DNA of 64,000 nt, from assembly GCA_029721515.1 (NCBI GenBank), contig CM056554.1:22854678-22918677 (forward strand), in the 5' to 3' direction. This DNA is from Synanceia verrucosa (Eukaryota; Chordata; Actinopteri; Perciformes; Synanceiidae). The notes beneath the pieces were generated by a model. It did not search any database, was not told the origin of the DNA, and saw nothing but the letters and a program-made list of their open reading frames with translations. A program made the position numbers and the translations under genes. This document shows, piece by piece, positions 22,134 to 33,162 of this stretch (its first letter is position 1; the number at the start of each line of letters is the position of its first letter).

Positions 22134-23504
22134 CCGTGGAGTTCGCTCCACGCCTGTTATGCCCGAGTATTAATAAGCCTTTACACCCCAATTATGTCAA
22201 TAAACCACCAGACTTTTTTTCACCAAAAACTTGATCAATATCGCTGACAGGCTGGTCGGTACTCCCAGCAGTGGACATATTCACAATCGTGCCAGCTCTT
22301 TTTAATCATCTATTTTGATAATCAGGTGATTGTATGCAGAATGCTGGTGCCAACAACTTAAACAATGGTGAGCTACAACTCTCTGCACTGTTTAATTTAA
22401 TATTTACTTCAATATTACCATTTCAGTTGTTCAGTCTCAGCATGTTCCAAATGTCCATTTATACTGCACAGCACTGATTTTAGTTTTCCATCTGGTCTCC
22501 TGCATGTTTTAAACATTTTTACACTGTTACCTGTATATACCATAGAGCAGATTCAACATGTGCCTACTGCTATTGATATTTGCCTTCTATTATTACTGTT
22601 GACTAGTTATTTTAAAGCATTCATGTTGCTACTTGTTCTTCTCATTTACTGATTTTTTCTTATTTTGTTATATATGTATCCTATGGTCTTATATAGGCCC
22701 TTTTTACCATCCACTTGTACAGAAAAGATGTGCTTGGTGCTCATATGGGTTCAGACCACCACACTGCAGCCTTTCAGGCCCATGCATCTTTGATTAAAAG
22801 TTACATTAGGCCTAATGATTTCATTTAAGCAATATAGATCTACAATGAGTTTCAATGTAAATGTTTGTTATTGCTGTATTTCACAGCTCACACTGTCACA
22901 ACAGCCTTTGAGCTAGTGTTGAGAGTTGAACATGAGGCTGTGGTGGGTGGTTTTAAATGTGATCTTGAATACATTCTGGTTGAACTAAAATTTGAATGCA
23001 AATACAATAATAATTACAGAATTGCAGACTGCTCGCTGTGCCACCTGACTTAATCCAACTGCACCAATACACCAGCCCACGCGTCTCATCTGTTTAGGGA
23101 TTTTTCTGTGGGTACCACCGGACCTGAAAAAAATTCTAGGGCAAACACTGTAATTACCCCGAAAAAATACAACAAAAAACCTAAAACAAAAAAACAGAAA
23201 TAAGTACTCTGAAAATCAACCCAAATAATAAATTACTCAGAAAATCTTTTTTTTTTTTTCCAAGCGAATACAATACACTTCCATACACTCAAATGTCATT
23301 GATTTAATCTCACAGAGTTTATCCCAAATAGAATTCATGTCTGACCCCTCAAAGAGATTTTGCCCAATGTTGGGCTGGAACACACAACCTTGAGATAGAG
23401 TATCTTGCTCTAATAAATGAGATAGCTAGGCAAACTTGTTTTTTTTTATTTTTATGTATTTATTCAATTTTTTCGGGTGTTTTTTTTTTCGTATAATTGT
23501 AATA
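22134..23504. other. Unassigned spacer
   Basis: It starts with a perfect hairpin (22135-22152). The A-rich stretch at 23150-23250 is related to 17080-17220. No gene is supported. Confidence 0.4.
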
Positions 23505-23595
23505 CGGGAGAAACCTGAGCACCAGGAGAAAACCCACGCAGACACAGAGAGGCTGCAGAGCTAATTACTAGTCACTGAGCCACTGTGCTGCTAAG
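23505..23595 (-). mobile_element. SINE fragment, reverse orientation
   Basis: The segment GAGAAAACCCACGCAGACAC at about 23527 is the reverse complement of the GTGTCTGCGTGGGTT block of the SINE-like element at 46849-47205. The end CACTGAGCCACTGTGCTGC mirrors its tRNA-like head. Confidence 0.6.
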
Positions 23596-23719
23596 AGGGA
23601 TGGGGGATAGGGTGGAGATGATGGAGGGATAGCGGGCATGGAGGGGGATGAGGGGATGGCGCTGCTGCTGCATAGCAAGGAACCTCCTCCTCCACCTCTG
23701 TGTTTCCATCACAGAAACC

Positions 23720-25298
23720 TCCATCCCCACTTCAAAGCACCCTTCCTCGTCTTCTCCCTTTTTTTCTCTTCTGTCACCATCTTGACCATGACCTCTTCTA
23801 CACTGGCTGTCTGGTTGAACTTCACATCCTTCTCTGCCAGCTCCTTGGTAAACTTGTCCTTGAGTATGTCATATTTTTCCAGTTCTTGTTGGTCTGTAGG
23901 AGTTTTCCTCCATTCAGTCTTTCACAAATGTGACATTCTCATGGCTTTGTCCTGTCAGTCGACGGATTACACTGTTCTTCCTTTGGATCACTTTCTTCAC
24001 CTGTATAATTTTCTTCTCATTTTCAATCCTCAGAGCCTCGCTCCTCTTTTCTCTCTCATCCAGCTCCATTATGGATTTGTTTGTGGACATTACATTGTGT
24101 TTTTGCTGACAGTTTTTGTTCCTCTGCCATTCATGTTCTCCACTGTTCAGCTGGCTTGTGACCGTTGTCAGCATCTCAAAGAGAGATTGTATCCTGTTGG
24201 TGAGATCCACAATTTCAGCGTCCTTCTGCTGGATCTGCTCCTTCTGACGATTCACCTCTATCGTGCTTTCAACCAACAGCGTCTTCAGTCCCTGTTCATC
24301 CTCAGCCATGTCCTTCCTGAACTTGTCCTCCAGAGCAGTGTATTTCTCCTGCCAGTCTCTGTCATTCTGTACCAGATCACCTTGTTCAGAGCTCAGCAGG
24401 CTGGATGTTTCTGTCTGAGAGAGACTGTCCTTGTTGCTGAGATCTTGGATCTCAGAGGTCTTCTGGTGGAGCTGTTCCTCCAGCTGATCCAGCTTTGGCT
24501 GGTATTCAGTCTGCAGGGTTTTCCAGCTCTGGTCTTTCTCAGCCAGCTCCTTGGTGAACTTGTCCTGCAGGTCATTGTATTTCTCTTGCCAGGCTTTGTT
24601 GCTCTGGATGAGTTCATCTTGTTTGCTGCTCAGCTGGCTCCTTGTTTCTGTGAGCATCTGAGAGAGAGATTTTTCCTTCTGAGTGCCACAACTTCACTGT
24701 TGTTGTTCTCTTCTGGGGACTCCTCCCAGCTGGCTCCATTACTGCTGAGCCACTTTGAGGGGTTGACCGACATGGTATGAAGACTCTGGTTGACCTTGTT
24801 CATGTACTCAACCCCTACATATGTTCCCGTTCCAAGCACTACAGAATTGCCCTCCTGTACTTGTCCTCCATGTACTCCTTCTCTGCTTCCAGCTGTTGGA
24901 TTTTAATGTGCAGCAGATTGACGTCTGTCGCCCGACCATGTTCAAACTCGGCCATGATCTGTGCAAACGTGTCCTCCAGAGTGATGTAATTTTCCTGCCA
25001 AGCTCTGTCCATCTGTATCAGTTCATTGTTTTTGCCGAACAGCTGATTCGTGGCCTGGAAATACTGCGCATGGAGACACGCATTCATCTGTTCAAGCTCA
25101 ACAATCAGCATCCACCTCCTCAAACTTGTCCTTCCAGGTTTTGTCACCGTCGAGGAGTTCATCTCTGCTGGTATTCAGCCCATTTCTGGCCTCCATTAAC
25201 TTCTGGTGGAGACTCTGGTTGACCTGCCTGGCATATTCATTTACCACCATCTCCCAGTGTGCTTTGTGGGCCAGGTGATGTGTGAAAGTTTCCGCCAT
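23720..25298 (-). pseudogene. Repetitive coiled-coil protein gene, frame-broken
   Basis: The start is taken as ATG at 25298 (MAETFTHHLAHKAHW). The minus strand then encodes a long Gln/Glu/Lys-rich coiled coil made of imperfect repeats containing (D/N)xAWQEKYxxLxDKF and LEEQLHQK. The pieces are 25298-25100, 25120-24839, 24839-24670, 24657-23914 and about 23925-23720, in changing frames. That implies about four frameshifts (near 25110, 24840, 24670 and 23925) or assembly indels. No intron borders explain the shifts. A single 247-residue frame (24657-23914) is the longest intact part. I do not recognise the family. The repeat style is like golgin or myosin-tail-like proteins, a structural resemblance only. 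Confidence 0.55.
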
Positions 25299-25419
25299 GA
25301 TGTGCTTCTCAGCAGTGCTGCTCAATGTTGGAAATCTTGTCCCGGTTGTAGCAATGTGTCTTTCATATCTCTGAGATTTATAGTTTTTGCTCCACACCCT
25401 TAATTAAGCCGACACCTCC

Positions 25420-25846
25420 AAAAATCCCTCCATAGGCTCCAATGTTAATTTTCAGAGAAAAAAAAAACTAAAAAAGCCGGGAAAACTGTTTTTGGAAACC
25501 TGCCACTCTCAGTCTTCTGAGTGGAGTAGAGAGACACGGTTTTCACCACTGCGATCCTCGCGAGCTCCTGCTGCCTATGGTCCATACTCCTTACAGTTTT
25601 TGAGTTATTCAGAGGAGTTTGACATGGTCTGACTCAGCTCAAATGAATGGTAGTCTAAGGGGACAGAAAAAGGACTTTTCCCCATAGGAAACAATGGTAT
25701 TTTAATTAGATGTGGATATACATTGAAGAGGGCATAACATCCCAATAAATTGTGGTGTGTCTTACTATTCCCATGTAGCCTGAGCATTATGCATTGATTT
25801 AGACAACACATAAAGCACAGAGCTATTTAAAAACAATGCCGTTTGA
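25420..25846. other. Unassigned, probably dispersed repeat
   Basis: Non-coding by inspection. No partner copy was seen in the window. Confidence 0.3.
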
Positions 25847-26000
25847 AACTGCTGCTGTTTGGGCACCAATGGCACTGAGGACCACGGCCTATGGGAAGAA
25901 GAAGGCGGCCGAGGCTGCTGCTGCAGGACAGGAGCCTTGAATGGGAGGCAAAGTCTGTCGAACGACAGCATATTACATCTGCAGCAAGTGTGGTCAGTCA
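25847..26000 (+). pseudogene. Zinc-ribbon-like fragment of a transposon-type ORF, copy 1
   Basis: In one plus-strand frame the sequence reads AAAAAGQEP, a TGA stop, then GGKVCRTTAYYICSKCGQST. The end matches the minus-strand piece at 40568-40900 (CRTTAHYICSKCDQ) at both DNA and protein level. The Cys-x2-Cys pair suggests the start of a zinc ribbon. It breaks off after CGQST. Function is unknown; the two dispersed copies argue for a mobile-element gene. Confidence 0.45.
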
Positions 26001-26461
26001 ACCATTTCTGATTATTTCATTTAAAGGGGAATGCTGTTTTTACAAATTGGACCTTACTTCTGGGATAAAATACTGCCATTTACTCACCCATATCACTTGG
26101 AGTCATTTGGAGTAATTCCAACGATACTGGATTTGATGGAATCCATTAAACAGGAGTGAAGGGGGCACCAAAATGCTGCCCGTAAATGACACAAACTTGA
26201 CCATTTCTCAAATGACAGACTTTTTTTTAAGATAGGCTACACTATGACTATTCTCATTTGGATCAGGAGACTCCAATGGACAACATGGACATTATCGAGT
26301 CAGTGTTACTTTTCAGTGCTTTGCAATTTTGTCTCTTTTGCAAAGTGTACGAACCCAATGCAGTTGTACACAGAATCAAATATGAACTGCACTTTGTCGT
26401 ACAAGCATATTTACCCATGTCACTGCTTCCAGTTAGTCCTTCAGAATAAATATAAACGCCT
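26001..26461. other. Unassigned spacer
   Basis: No gene or repeat recognised. Confidence 0.4.
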
Positions 26462-26870
26462 CATGTTAACATACGGAGTTCTATGAACAGGCAAAAACAA
26501 TGGAGGGCTTTTATTTTGAAATTAAATCAGGAAGTTTTGAGTAAAAACAAAATAACACTCTCCTGTCAGAGCCAGTACTGTCTCTTTTTAAAATACTTGT
26601 AACAATAACTAATATTAGCTTCACACTTAGAAACTTTTAATTCACTGACTGACAGTGTTGTCTCCACTGCTCAGATCAGCTGATCACTAACTGCAGTGTG
26701 CGTGCATGTGTGTATGTGCAGATCTCAGACATATGTGTAACAACGACTTTGCGTCTCAGACAGATGTTCAGACATGAGGTGGCCAGCCAGAGCAAGTTAT
26801 ATTCTTGGCACCTCTCGGCGGGCCACAGTCGGCCCACGGGCCTTGAGTTTGACACGTGATCTAGTTCTCT
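26462..26870 (+). mobile_element. Dispersed fish repeat, partner of 19340-19860
   Basis: The head 26462-26560 matches 19340-19440 in inverted orientation. The tail GGCCCACGGGCCTTGAGTTT near 26836 is a common terminal pattern of fish DNA elements. It is non-coding. Confidence 0.5.
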
Positions 26871-28227
26871 ACCATGATAAACCAAAATTACACAAAGACA
26901 ACCTATTGAGTTGAAATCATTTAATAATAATAATTACTGAAGACATTAAGTCATTATTATATTTTGTAAATGTGATAATAAAAAACAGGGTGGCTTTCCT
27001 CTCCTAAAGGGTACTTAAGAGTCTACTTTCCCACACTCGAAATGTAAAGGGTCGAGTCCTAAATATCAACTGAAACGCCCCTCGAAGTCGGATTTACAAC
27101 TCATAAACTCGTAATTTCTTCACCTACCCTGACTTGACCACAACACCATAATCCAAGATGGCAGCGCCCTGGATTTGAGCCGTGTAGCGTTATACGTTAC
27201 AGCCTACAATAGACTCAAACGTCTTTCCCACATGTGATTACGCTGGAGAACAAACGCACACCCTCTGCGTCTTCTTTGCACCTATCAATTGTGTTTGAGG
27301 ACCTCATATTGCTGCACTAGCTTTCTACATTTCGACAGAGCAAGCACAGCACACTTTTCACTGGAGATGTCCATCTTCGTTTTTCGGGTGCGACGTCATT
27401 CCCAGTTGAGTCCCGATACACGAATGCAGCATTACACTAGTATCTTTCCCACACTTGAAATGTAATGGGTACTCTCACTAGAGTCTTCCCACACTTCACT
27501 ATTAAAGAGTATTCATAACCGACTTCTCACACTTTAAGTAGGACTAAGCTGGCATTAAGTATATGACTCCAATAAACAACTTAATATACCTTTAATATTA
27601 ATATACCTTTTCTTGTGTGTTCGTTGATGGGAGGAAGAGAAGGATCCAGAGTTCTCAGTTAAACCTCTATTTAATGATTAGCCTATACAATGAGTCAAGA
27701 AATGTACAAACAGATCTAGGTCATTTTTCATTTGAACCCTTGTAGTGCTGGGTGTCGTCTTCGGGTCAGATGTCATCAATTCCTCTCCTTCATTGGTTGA
27801 TATTTGGTGCTGGGCATCTTCTGGGTGGACCTGCAATGTTAATGTGTGTTTCCTGGAGACGTTCCCGCCAAATAAGGAGATAAGAGATCGAGCCACACGT
27901 TCCTTTCTCTCTGTGGTTCTGTTTTTTGTCTGAAGACCATGTGGTGCTTAAACTAAATGTACATAGTTATGTGCAACAAAGCATTTAAAAAATATTAACA
28001 GAATGAAATGAAAAAAACATCATAATTAGTAAAAAGCATAAGTATATATGATTGGATAATAGCACAACGACAACCTTTCAAATCTCCTCACAGGGCTTAT
28101 CTGATCATTCCTACATGTGCTCTCCTGTAGGGGATGGTACACCCTTGCAGCCTGCAGCTTTCCAAGCTTTCTCTATTAATTATATAGCTGTGGTGGCTGC
28201 TGGCCCTGCAGAGAGGGGAAGCTCGTT
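26871..28227. other. Unassigned spacer with a short direct repeat
   Basis: CTTTCCCACACT(C/T)GAAATG occurs at about 27019 and 27445. A plus-strand frame at 28052-28300 has an acceptor-like tract before 28093 but no recognised domain. Confidence 0.35.
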
Positions 28228-29127
28228 GTCAGCTTTAGAGCTGTGCGATATTACAATGTATATCGTAGTGCGGTATAAAAATGTCTACCATACAACATAA
28301 GACTGTTGCTTATATCGTAATTTTAAGGTGTAGGCTAATTGGTTAGCTCTGTTGCTAACGTTATGTTTCTCTGATTGTGGTTTAGATACGCTGTGTAAAG
28401 CACAACTTAGCATTGGAATGACTGCTTGATAATCCAAATGTATCATGAGAGTTCAAAACATGTTAACTGTATGAAGCATGGACATAATGGTATGAAGGCG
28501 ACTGTAACCGCAGCAATGCTACTGCTTTGTGCTAGCATGTTTATGTCACCTGCAAGGACAGGTTTACAGCAGTTTGGAAGTTTAAAAAAAAAAAAAAAAA
28601 AATTGTAGCTAGGGAGTAAACAGAGGTAAAGTAGCATGGAGGATGTTGTGATGTCAGTGAATGATTCCTGCGGCAAGTTATTAGCGATCAAAACACATCT
28701 TTATTAGGAGTCAAACTGCAAAGTAAAAGTACAGCGCAAACATTGCCGGACTTCCAGCTGCTCTCAAAGTAAGCCTTCAGAATAAAAGCATATTGGGGAT
28801 ATAACACTGATTACACCACAGAGGAGATGGAGGAGCGCAAAAATAACATTACCAGTAATGTTACATCAGAAAAAAAATAGTATATCATATCCATATCATT
28901 ATCGGGATATAAAATTGGCTATACCGGGATATACAATTTTGTCCATATCCAGGGGCGGACTGGCCATCTGTTGCGTTGCAAGACGGCCGCTGGCCGCTGC
29001 TCAGCCGTCACAGTTTGTTTTTTTTCTTGTGCTTATAATCTACTATTCCATGTCCAGACCGATAGGTGGCAACAATGCCCGTGCAGGCCCATAGATGCGC
29101 AAACTCACTCAGACCATGGATACTGCC

Positions 29128-29407
29128 GATGTTACTAATACTAAAAAAAAGGAAAGAAAAGGGTGGGGCTGAGAAGGTGAGGGGAAAAAAAATCAGGCAG
29201 TTAGAGAGCGAAACCTCCAAATGTCGGAAGCTAACAGAAATGTTTGCCAGTGGCAGCAGCGTTCCAACTGCCGGCAGCAGCGATGTTGGAGGCGACGCCA
29301 GCTGTCCTGCGAGCCAGACCGCTGTGCAGGAGGCTGCGGCCATAGAACAGGGACAGGTGGAAGTTCCCCAGACAAGTGCAGGGCCCGTGAGTATTAAAGG
29401 AGGATAA
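29128..29407 (+). pseudogene. N-terminal fragment of a hAT-type transposase
   Basis: The plus-strand frame contains a Lys/Arg-rich start (KGGAEKVRGKKIRQLE), then KLTEMFASGSS and a Ser/Ala/Gly-rich linker. This arrangement is seen at the N-terminus of hAT transposases and related zinc-finger-MYM-like proteins. It ends in TAA at 29407 with no catalytic region following. It lies inside the inner hAT in the sense orientation. Confidence 0.5.
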
Positions 29408-29445
29408 TGAGGGTTACTTGCTTACGGAAGCATATTGCTGCCACT

Positions 29446-29727
29446 CTACATAAATAAAAACTGATCAGTAACATGTTATTACGTGTTATGTTTAGTGTTA
29501 GAACAACATATTTCTCGTTATAACGTGATAATATTTATTGTAAGAACGTGAAACGTTTCACGTTATAATGTGATAGTCTGTTATATTGTTAAAAACGTGA
29601 TAATTTATATTGTAAGAACGTGATAATTATATTGTAAGAACGTGATAAGTTTATGAATGTGAAAATATATTGTAACAATAAACATAACACGTAATAACGT
29701 GTTACTGATCAATTTTTATTTATATAG
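29446..29727. mobile_element. Third nested element: MITE with about 46-bp inverted ends
   Basis: The left arm (29447-29492) and right arm (29681-29727) are inverted copies with few mismatches, for example GATCAGTAAC...TAACGTGTTACTGATC. The interior is built of words such as AACGTGATAA and includes the palindrome AACGTGAAACGTTTCACGTT at 29544-29563. It is about 282 bp and non-coding. The target duplication is unclear. Confidence 0.75.
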
Positions 29728-30042
29728 TCATACCATTTATTTTTATGTTTCAGCCAGTCACCTCACCTGCATTGCATTGTTCAGCAGAGAGACATTTCAA
29801 GAGGATTGTTTATTTCTCAGCGAGTACTCTGCACTATGCTCTTAGCACAACTTTTAGTCAACATCAGTGATAATGCTATAATTTGGAAGGTAAAATATCA
29901 TGGGTTAAATATTTTGAGACCCGTGTCTGTGGCTGATGAGTTCTCACACATCGATTGTTGTGGGTTGGACCGGGTCAAAGTCCAGGGCTGTTTTTTTAGT
30001 CCCCGTCCGCCCCTGTCCATATCGCACAGCTCTAGTCAGCTT

Positions 30043-30515
30043 ACATCATAAAATTCTATAAAACGATCTAACGAAACAATATTAAACTCGAACAAGGAAA
30101 TTACATTAAACTGAAACAAAGAAATATAAGTGTGTTTTATTTACAGTGTAAGAAATGAACAAGTAATTTCACAAAGCAAATACCAACAAATGGGTTGCAA
30201 TTTGCCTTTCCACTTCGCTTGCAAAATCTGCGATGGGACTGGGCTGAGCTGTCAAGTGATGGTGTATATCTCAAAATAACCGTCAATCAAAATGGGATTC
30301 AGCCTTTCGACTGATACTCCAATCATCGTGCAGAAGTTCAGCGTCCAGACCAGCCGAGGCCTTATTCACCCCCAGAGATGCTGAGCATCGTACAAATGTT
30401 ACTGTACACACTGCAAATATTGCACTGAAGCTTCATTTGAAGAAAACCATGAATCGAATTGAAATTGAATATCTGCCAGAAAAAAAAAAAAAAATCACAA
30501 TTCAATCTTTTCCCT
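30043..30515. other. 3' flank of the zinc-finger gene
   Basis: Probably the 3' untranslated region of the minus-strand zinc-finger gene. An A-run lies at 30480-30494. A plausible AATAAA signal on the minus strand was not pinned down. Confidence 0.35.
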
Positions 30516-31310
30516 TCACCAGAAAGACTTGCGTCCAGTGTGGATGAGTCGGTGCTTGTCTAAGTCACCGTTAGTGTAGAAAGCTTTCCCACAATGATCA
30601 CAGCTGTACGGTTTCTCTCCAGTGTGGATGCGTTGATGTTTTTTAAGGTTACTACTGTTAGTAAAAGTTTTCCCACACTGATCACACCAGAAAGGTTTGT
30701 GTCCAGTGTGGATGAGTCGGTGTATGTCTAAGTCACTGTTAGTGATGAAAGCTTTGCCACACCGGTCACAGCTGTACAGCTTCTCTCCAGTGTGGATGCG
30801 TCTGTGTTTTGCCAGGGTACTACTCTGATTAAACGTTTTCCAACATTCACCACATCGGTACGGTCTCTCTCCAGTGTGGATGCGTTGATGTTTTTTAAGG
30901 TTACTACTGTTACTAAAAGTTTTTCCACACTGATCACACCAGAAAGGTTTGTGTCCAGTGTGAATGAGTCTATGCTTGTTTAACTCACTGTTTGTTTTAA
31001 AAGCTCTGCCACACTGGTCACAGCTGTATGGCTTCTCTCCGGTGTGGACCCGTCGGTGGGATGTAAGGCCAGTACTCAGAGAAAATGTTTTTCCACATTC
31101 ATCACAGCTGTACGGTTTCTCTCCAGTGTGGATGACTCTGTGTCTGTCTCGGTTGCCTTGAGTTTTGAAAGCTTTCCCACATTCATCACAGCTGTATGGC
31201 CTCTCTTCACTGTGAGTTCTCTCATGAATCTTTAAATATGCAGAAGTTGCGAAGGATTTGTTGCAGTGCTGACAGTGGTGATGTTTCAGTCCTCCGTTTC
31301 CTCCCTGTTT
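30516..31310 (-). CDS. Terminal exon of a C2H2 zinc-finger protein, nine fingers (paralogue 1)
   Basis: Reading from 31310 (after CTATAG, a splice acceptor) to TGA at 30518-30516 there is one open frame with no stop and no ATG. It begins KQGGNGGLKHHHCQHCNKSF and encodes nine Cys2-His2 fingers joined by HTGEKP-type linkers. The finger cores are YSCDECGKAF, YSCDECGKTF, YSCDQCGRAF, FWCDQCGKTF (twice, fingers 5 and 8), YRCGECWKTF, YSCDRCGKAF and YSCDHCGKAF. All Cys and His ligands are present. The protein ends shortly after finger 9 (TGRKSFW). It would be a nuclear DNA-binding protein. A candidate first exon lies at 37914-37837. No KRAB or SCAN domain is visible. A close paralogue lies at 60757-61545. 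Confidence 0.9.
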   Translation of the reverse strand, partial: KQGGNGGLKHHHCQHCNKSFATSAYLKIHERTHSEERPYSCDECGKAFKTQGNRDRHRVIHTGEKPYSCDECGKTFSLSTGLTSHRRVHTGEKPYSCDQCGRAFKTNSELNKHRLIHTGHKPFWCDQCGKTFSNSSNLKKHQRIHTGERPYRCGECWKTFNQSSTLAKHRRIHTGEKLYSCDRCGKAFITNSDLDIHRLIHTGHKPFWCDQCGKTFTNSSNLKKHQRIHTGEKPYSCDHCGKAFYTNGDLDKHRLIHTGRKSFW

Positions 31311-31664
31311 CTATAGCAAGAGACAGACATACAGAGACAGAGTCAGTGAGATGCTGGTGCAGAGCGAGCTATCTAGAACCATAACTGTTTCCACCTGAAG
31401 GGCCGTGTCACACCATGGCTAATAAACATTTCTACCAATCTACATTTTTTTCCCACTTCTGATCCGATCTCGACACAGGGCTGTACAGTGCAAGCATTTT
31501 ACTTGCATATGCGCCTAAAAATAGATTAGAATTAGAAAAAATAAAAAGGGCGCACACGTGCCTGTACGGATTTCAACCCTTTCATTCGCATCTTGCTCCG
31601 AAAATATATCCATACAATGTGGATCAAAGCAGAGTAAAATTTTCACGCATCTGTATACAAATTG
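31311..31664. other. Intron start region shared with paralogue 2
   Basis: The first about 110 bp upstream of the finger exon (AGACAGACATACAGAGACAG..., CTATCTAGAACCATAA, CACCTGAAGGGCCGTGTCA) recur at 61546-61655, in front of the second finger exon. This shows duplication of genomic DNA rather than retrocopying. The rest is unassigned. Confidence 0.6.
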
Positions 31665-31880
31665 ACAAGAATAATAATAATAATGCATTGTACTTATATA
31701 GCGCTTTTCCTGACACCCAAAGTCGCTTTACAGCATACATTATTCATTCACTCCCCACTCACACTGGGTGATGGTGAGCTACATGTGTAGCCACAGCTGC
31801 CTTGGGGCTGACTGACTGAGTCACAGCCTGCAACTTCTATTTTCACACCCCAACTTTCATGACGACACCAGAAGCTGCAC
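31665..31880. mobile_element. Teleost dispersed repeat (LINE-tail type)
   Basis: AATAATAATAATAATGCATT, TATATAGCGCTTTTC, CCCAAAGTCGCTTTACAG and TCACTCCCCACTCACAC form a pattern common across fish genomes. It is a non-coding tail with a short AAT microsatellite at the left. Confidence 0.6.
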
Positions 31881-33162
31881 TCACTGACAGCTGCACTCCA
31901 GACCTGTGAAGTATCCTATTTTGGCCGGGACAGTCCCGTATTTTACCCTTCATTCCCGCCGTCCTCCCGTATTAACATTTTCCCGTAAATCTCCCTATTT
32001 TAACCTGTATTACTGAAAAATAATGATACGGCCCGGGCCTCATCAGCATAAATAAAGCCAGGGGGCTTTCAGCTCAGTCCGTAACCTACCTGGTTGCGGT
32101 GGTCCGGCTATGCGCTTGCACCGCACTTTACGCATTCGGTGTGAAACCCTTTAGAAAGATAGTGGCAGATTTGAACTTCCTGATCAATGCTTCAAATCCA
32201 GTATGATCTAAAGATACAAACGATGCATCTCTGCAGTGTGATGTGAGGCACACAATGCGCTACAATAGTATTCTTACCGAAAAGATGCGTCCCTAGTGCT
32301 CCACGGTAAACATTGCTCCTAATGAGCACCGACCTTTGAGGAGACCGTTGATAAAGTGCAACACCAGAATGAAAAATGTTCCCCTTATATCTGCTATCAT
32401 CAAATTCAGACACATCTCACCTCATGCTGCTGAAAGTACAAAACTGAATTTGACTGAAAGTGACTAAATGTATTTTTTATGATTTTTTTTTATGCAAATC
32501 ACCTAACTATTTTCACACACTTCATCTTAGAAACACCATTCAAAGATTAAAACATTCAGCTCAATTGGGACATTATTGCTTGTATTTTTCTCATTCATAA
32601 CATTTATACTTTCTGAGTTTCTTGAAAAATCTACTTAAGTACAGTAGTGAGGTATTTGCACTTCGTTACCTCCCATCCCTCGTATGTGTTCATCAATGCC
32701 CCCCTTTACAGATACATGGAACGAAATGTGATCATCGCTGTAGTAGATGAGTTACATTTCAAATGAACAGTAGGTGGCAGTATGGGCTTAAAAAGAAGCT
32801 TGCTAGTTTATCGCAGGGAGTATAGGGGTGGGCTCCGATATTGACTAATTAGCTGGATCGGATATCTGATGAATGAGGATGATCCAGCATACCGATCCAG
32901 TCACTTAATAACATGAAAACAAAACAACACAGCAGCTAGTGATAAGCAAACACAGAGCAACATGCTATATTTCATATTACATTTTAAGATATCTGTTTGA
33001 AGTGCACTTTACATGGAAGTGTTATTTCTTTTTGCTGCTAATGTACACTTCGTTATTTGTTCATAAATAAATTAAGTATATTTATATCTGGGTTAATTTG
33101 TTACCTTTTGTAACAAGGCTAAATGTTTATGTCAAGCCTGATGCCTTCGCTCACATGGTAAG
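31881..33162. other. Unassigned intronic spacer
   Basis: Near 32823 the words AGGGGTGGGCTCCGATATT and GGATCGGATATCTGATG resemble the mutated left end of a hAT whose right end (GGATCGGTGCATCTCTA) is at about 35606-35622. No matching target duplication was found. Confidence 0.35.

Larger units (their letters stand above)
28950..30015 (+). mobile_element. Inner hAT element nested in the outer hAT
   Basis: The ends CAGGGGCGGAC (28950) and GTCCGCCCCTG (to 30015) are inverted. The 8-bp duplication TCCATATC flanks it (28942-28949 and 30016-30023). It carries a piece of transposase-like coding sequence and a further inverted-repeat element, so it is a deletion derivative of an autonomous hAT. Confidence 0.9.
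28236..30034. mobile_element. Outer non-autonomous hAT element
   Basis: The ends TAGAGCTGTGCGATAT (28236) and ATATCGCACAGCTCTA (to 30034) are inverted repeats. The flanks carry an exact 8-bp target duplication GTCAGCTT (28228-28235 and 30035-30042), diagnostic of hAT. The rightmost 11 bp are separated from the rest by an inserted second element; without it the outer element is about 725 bp and encodes nothing recognisable. Confidence 0.9.

Noticed and set aside
23638..24780. 380-residue plus-strand frame
   Set aside because: It is the antisense shadow of the coiled-coil gene on the minus strand; its Leu/Phe/Ser-rich composition is the complement of Gln/Glu/Lys codons.
30728..31384. Short frames over the zinc-finger arrays on both strands (also 60772-61302)
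   Set aside because: They are out-of-frame readings of repeated finger codons; the true frame is minus, open through the exon but without a start codon.
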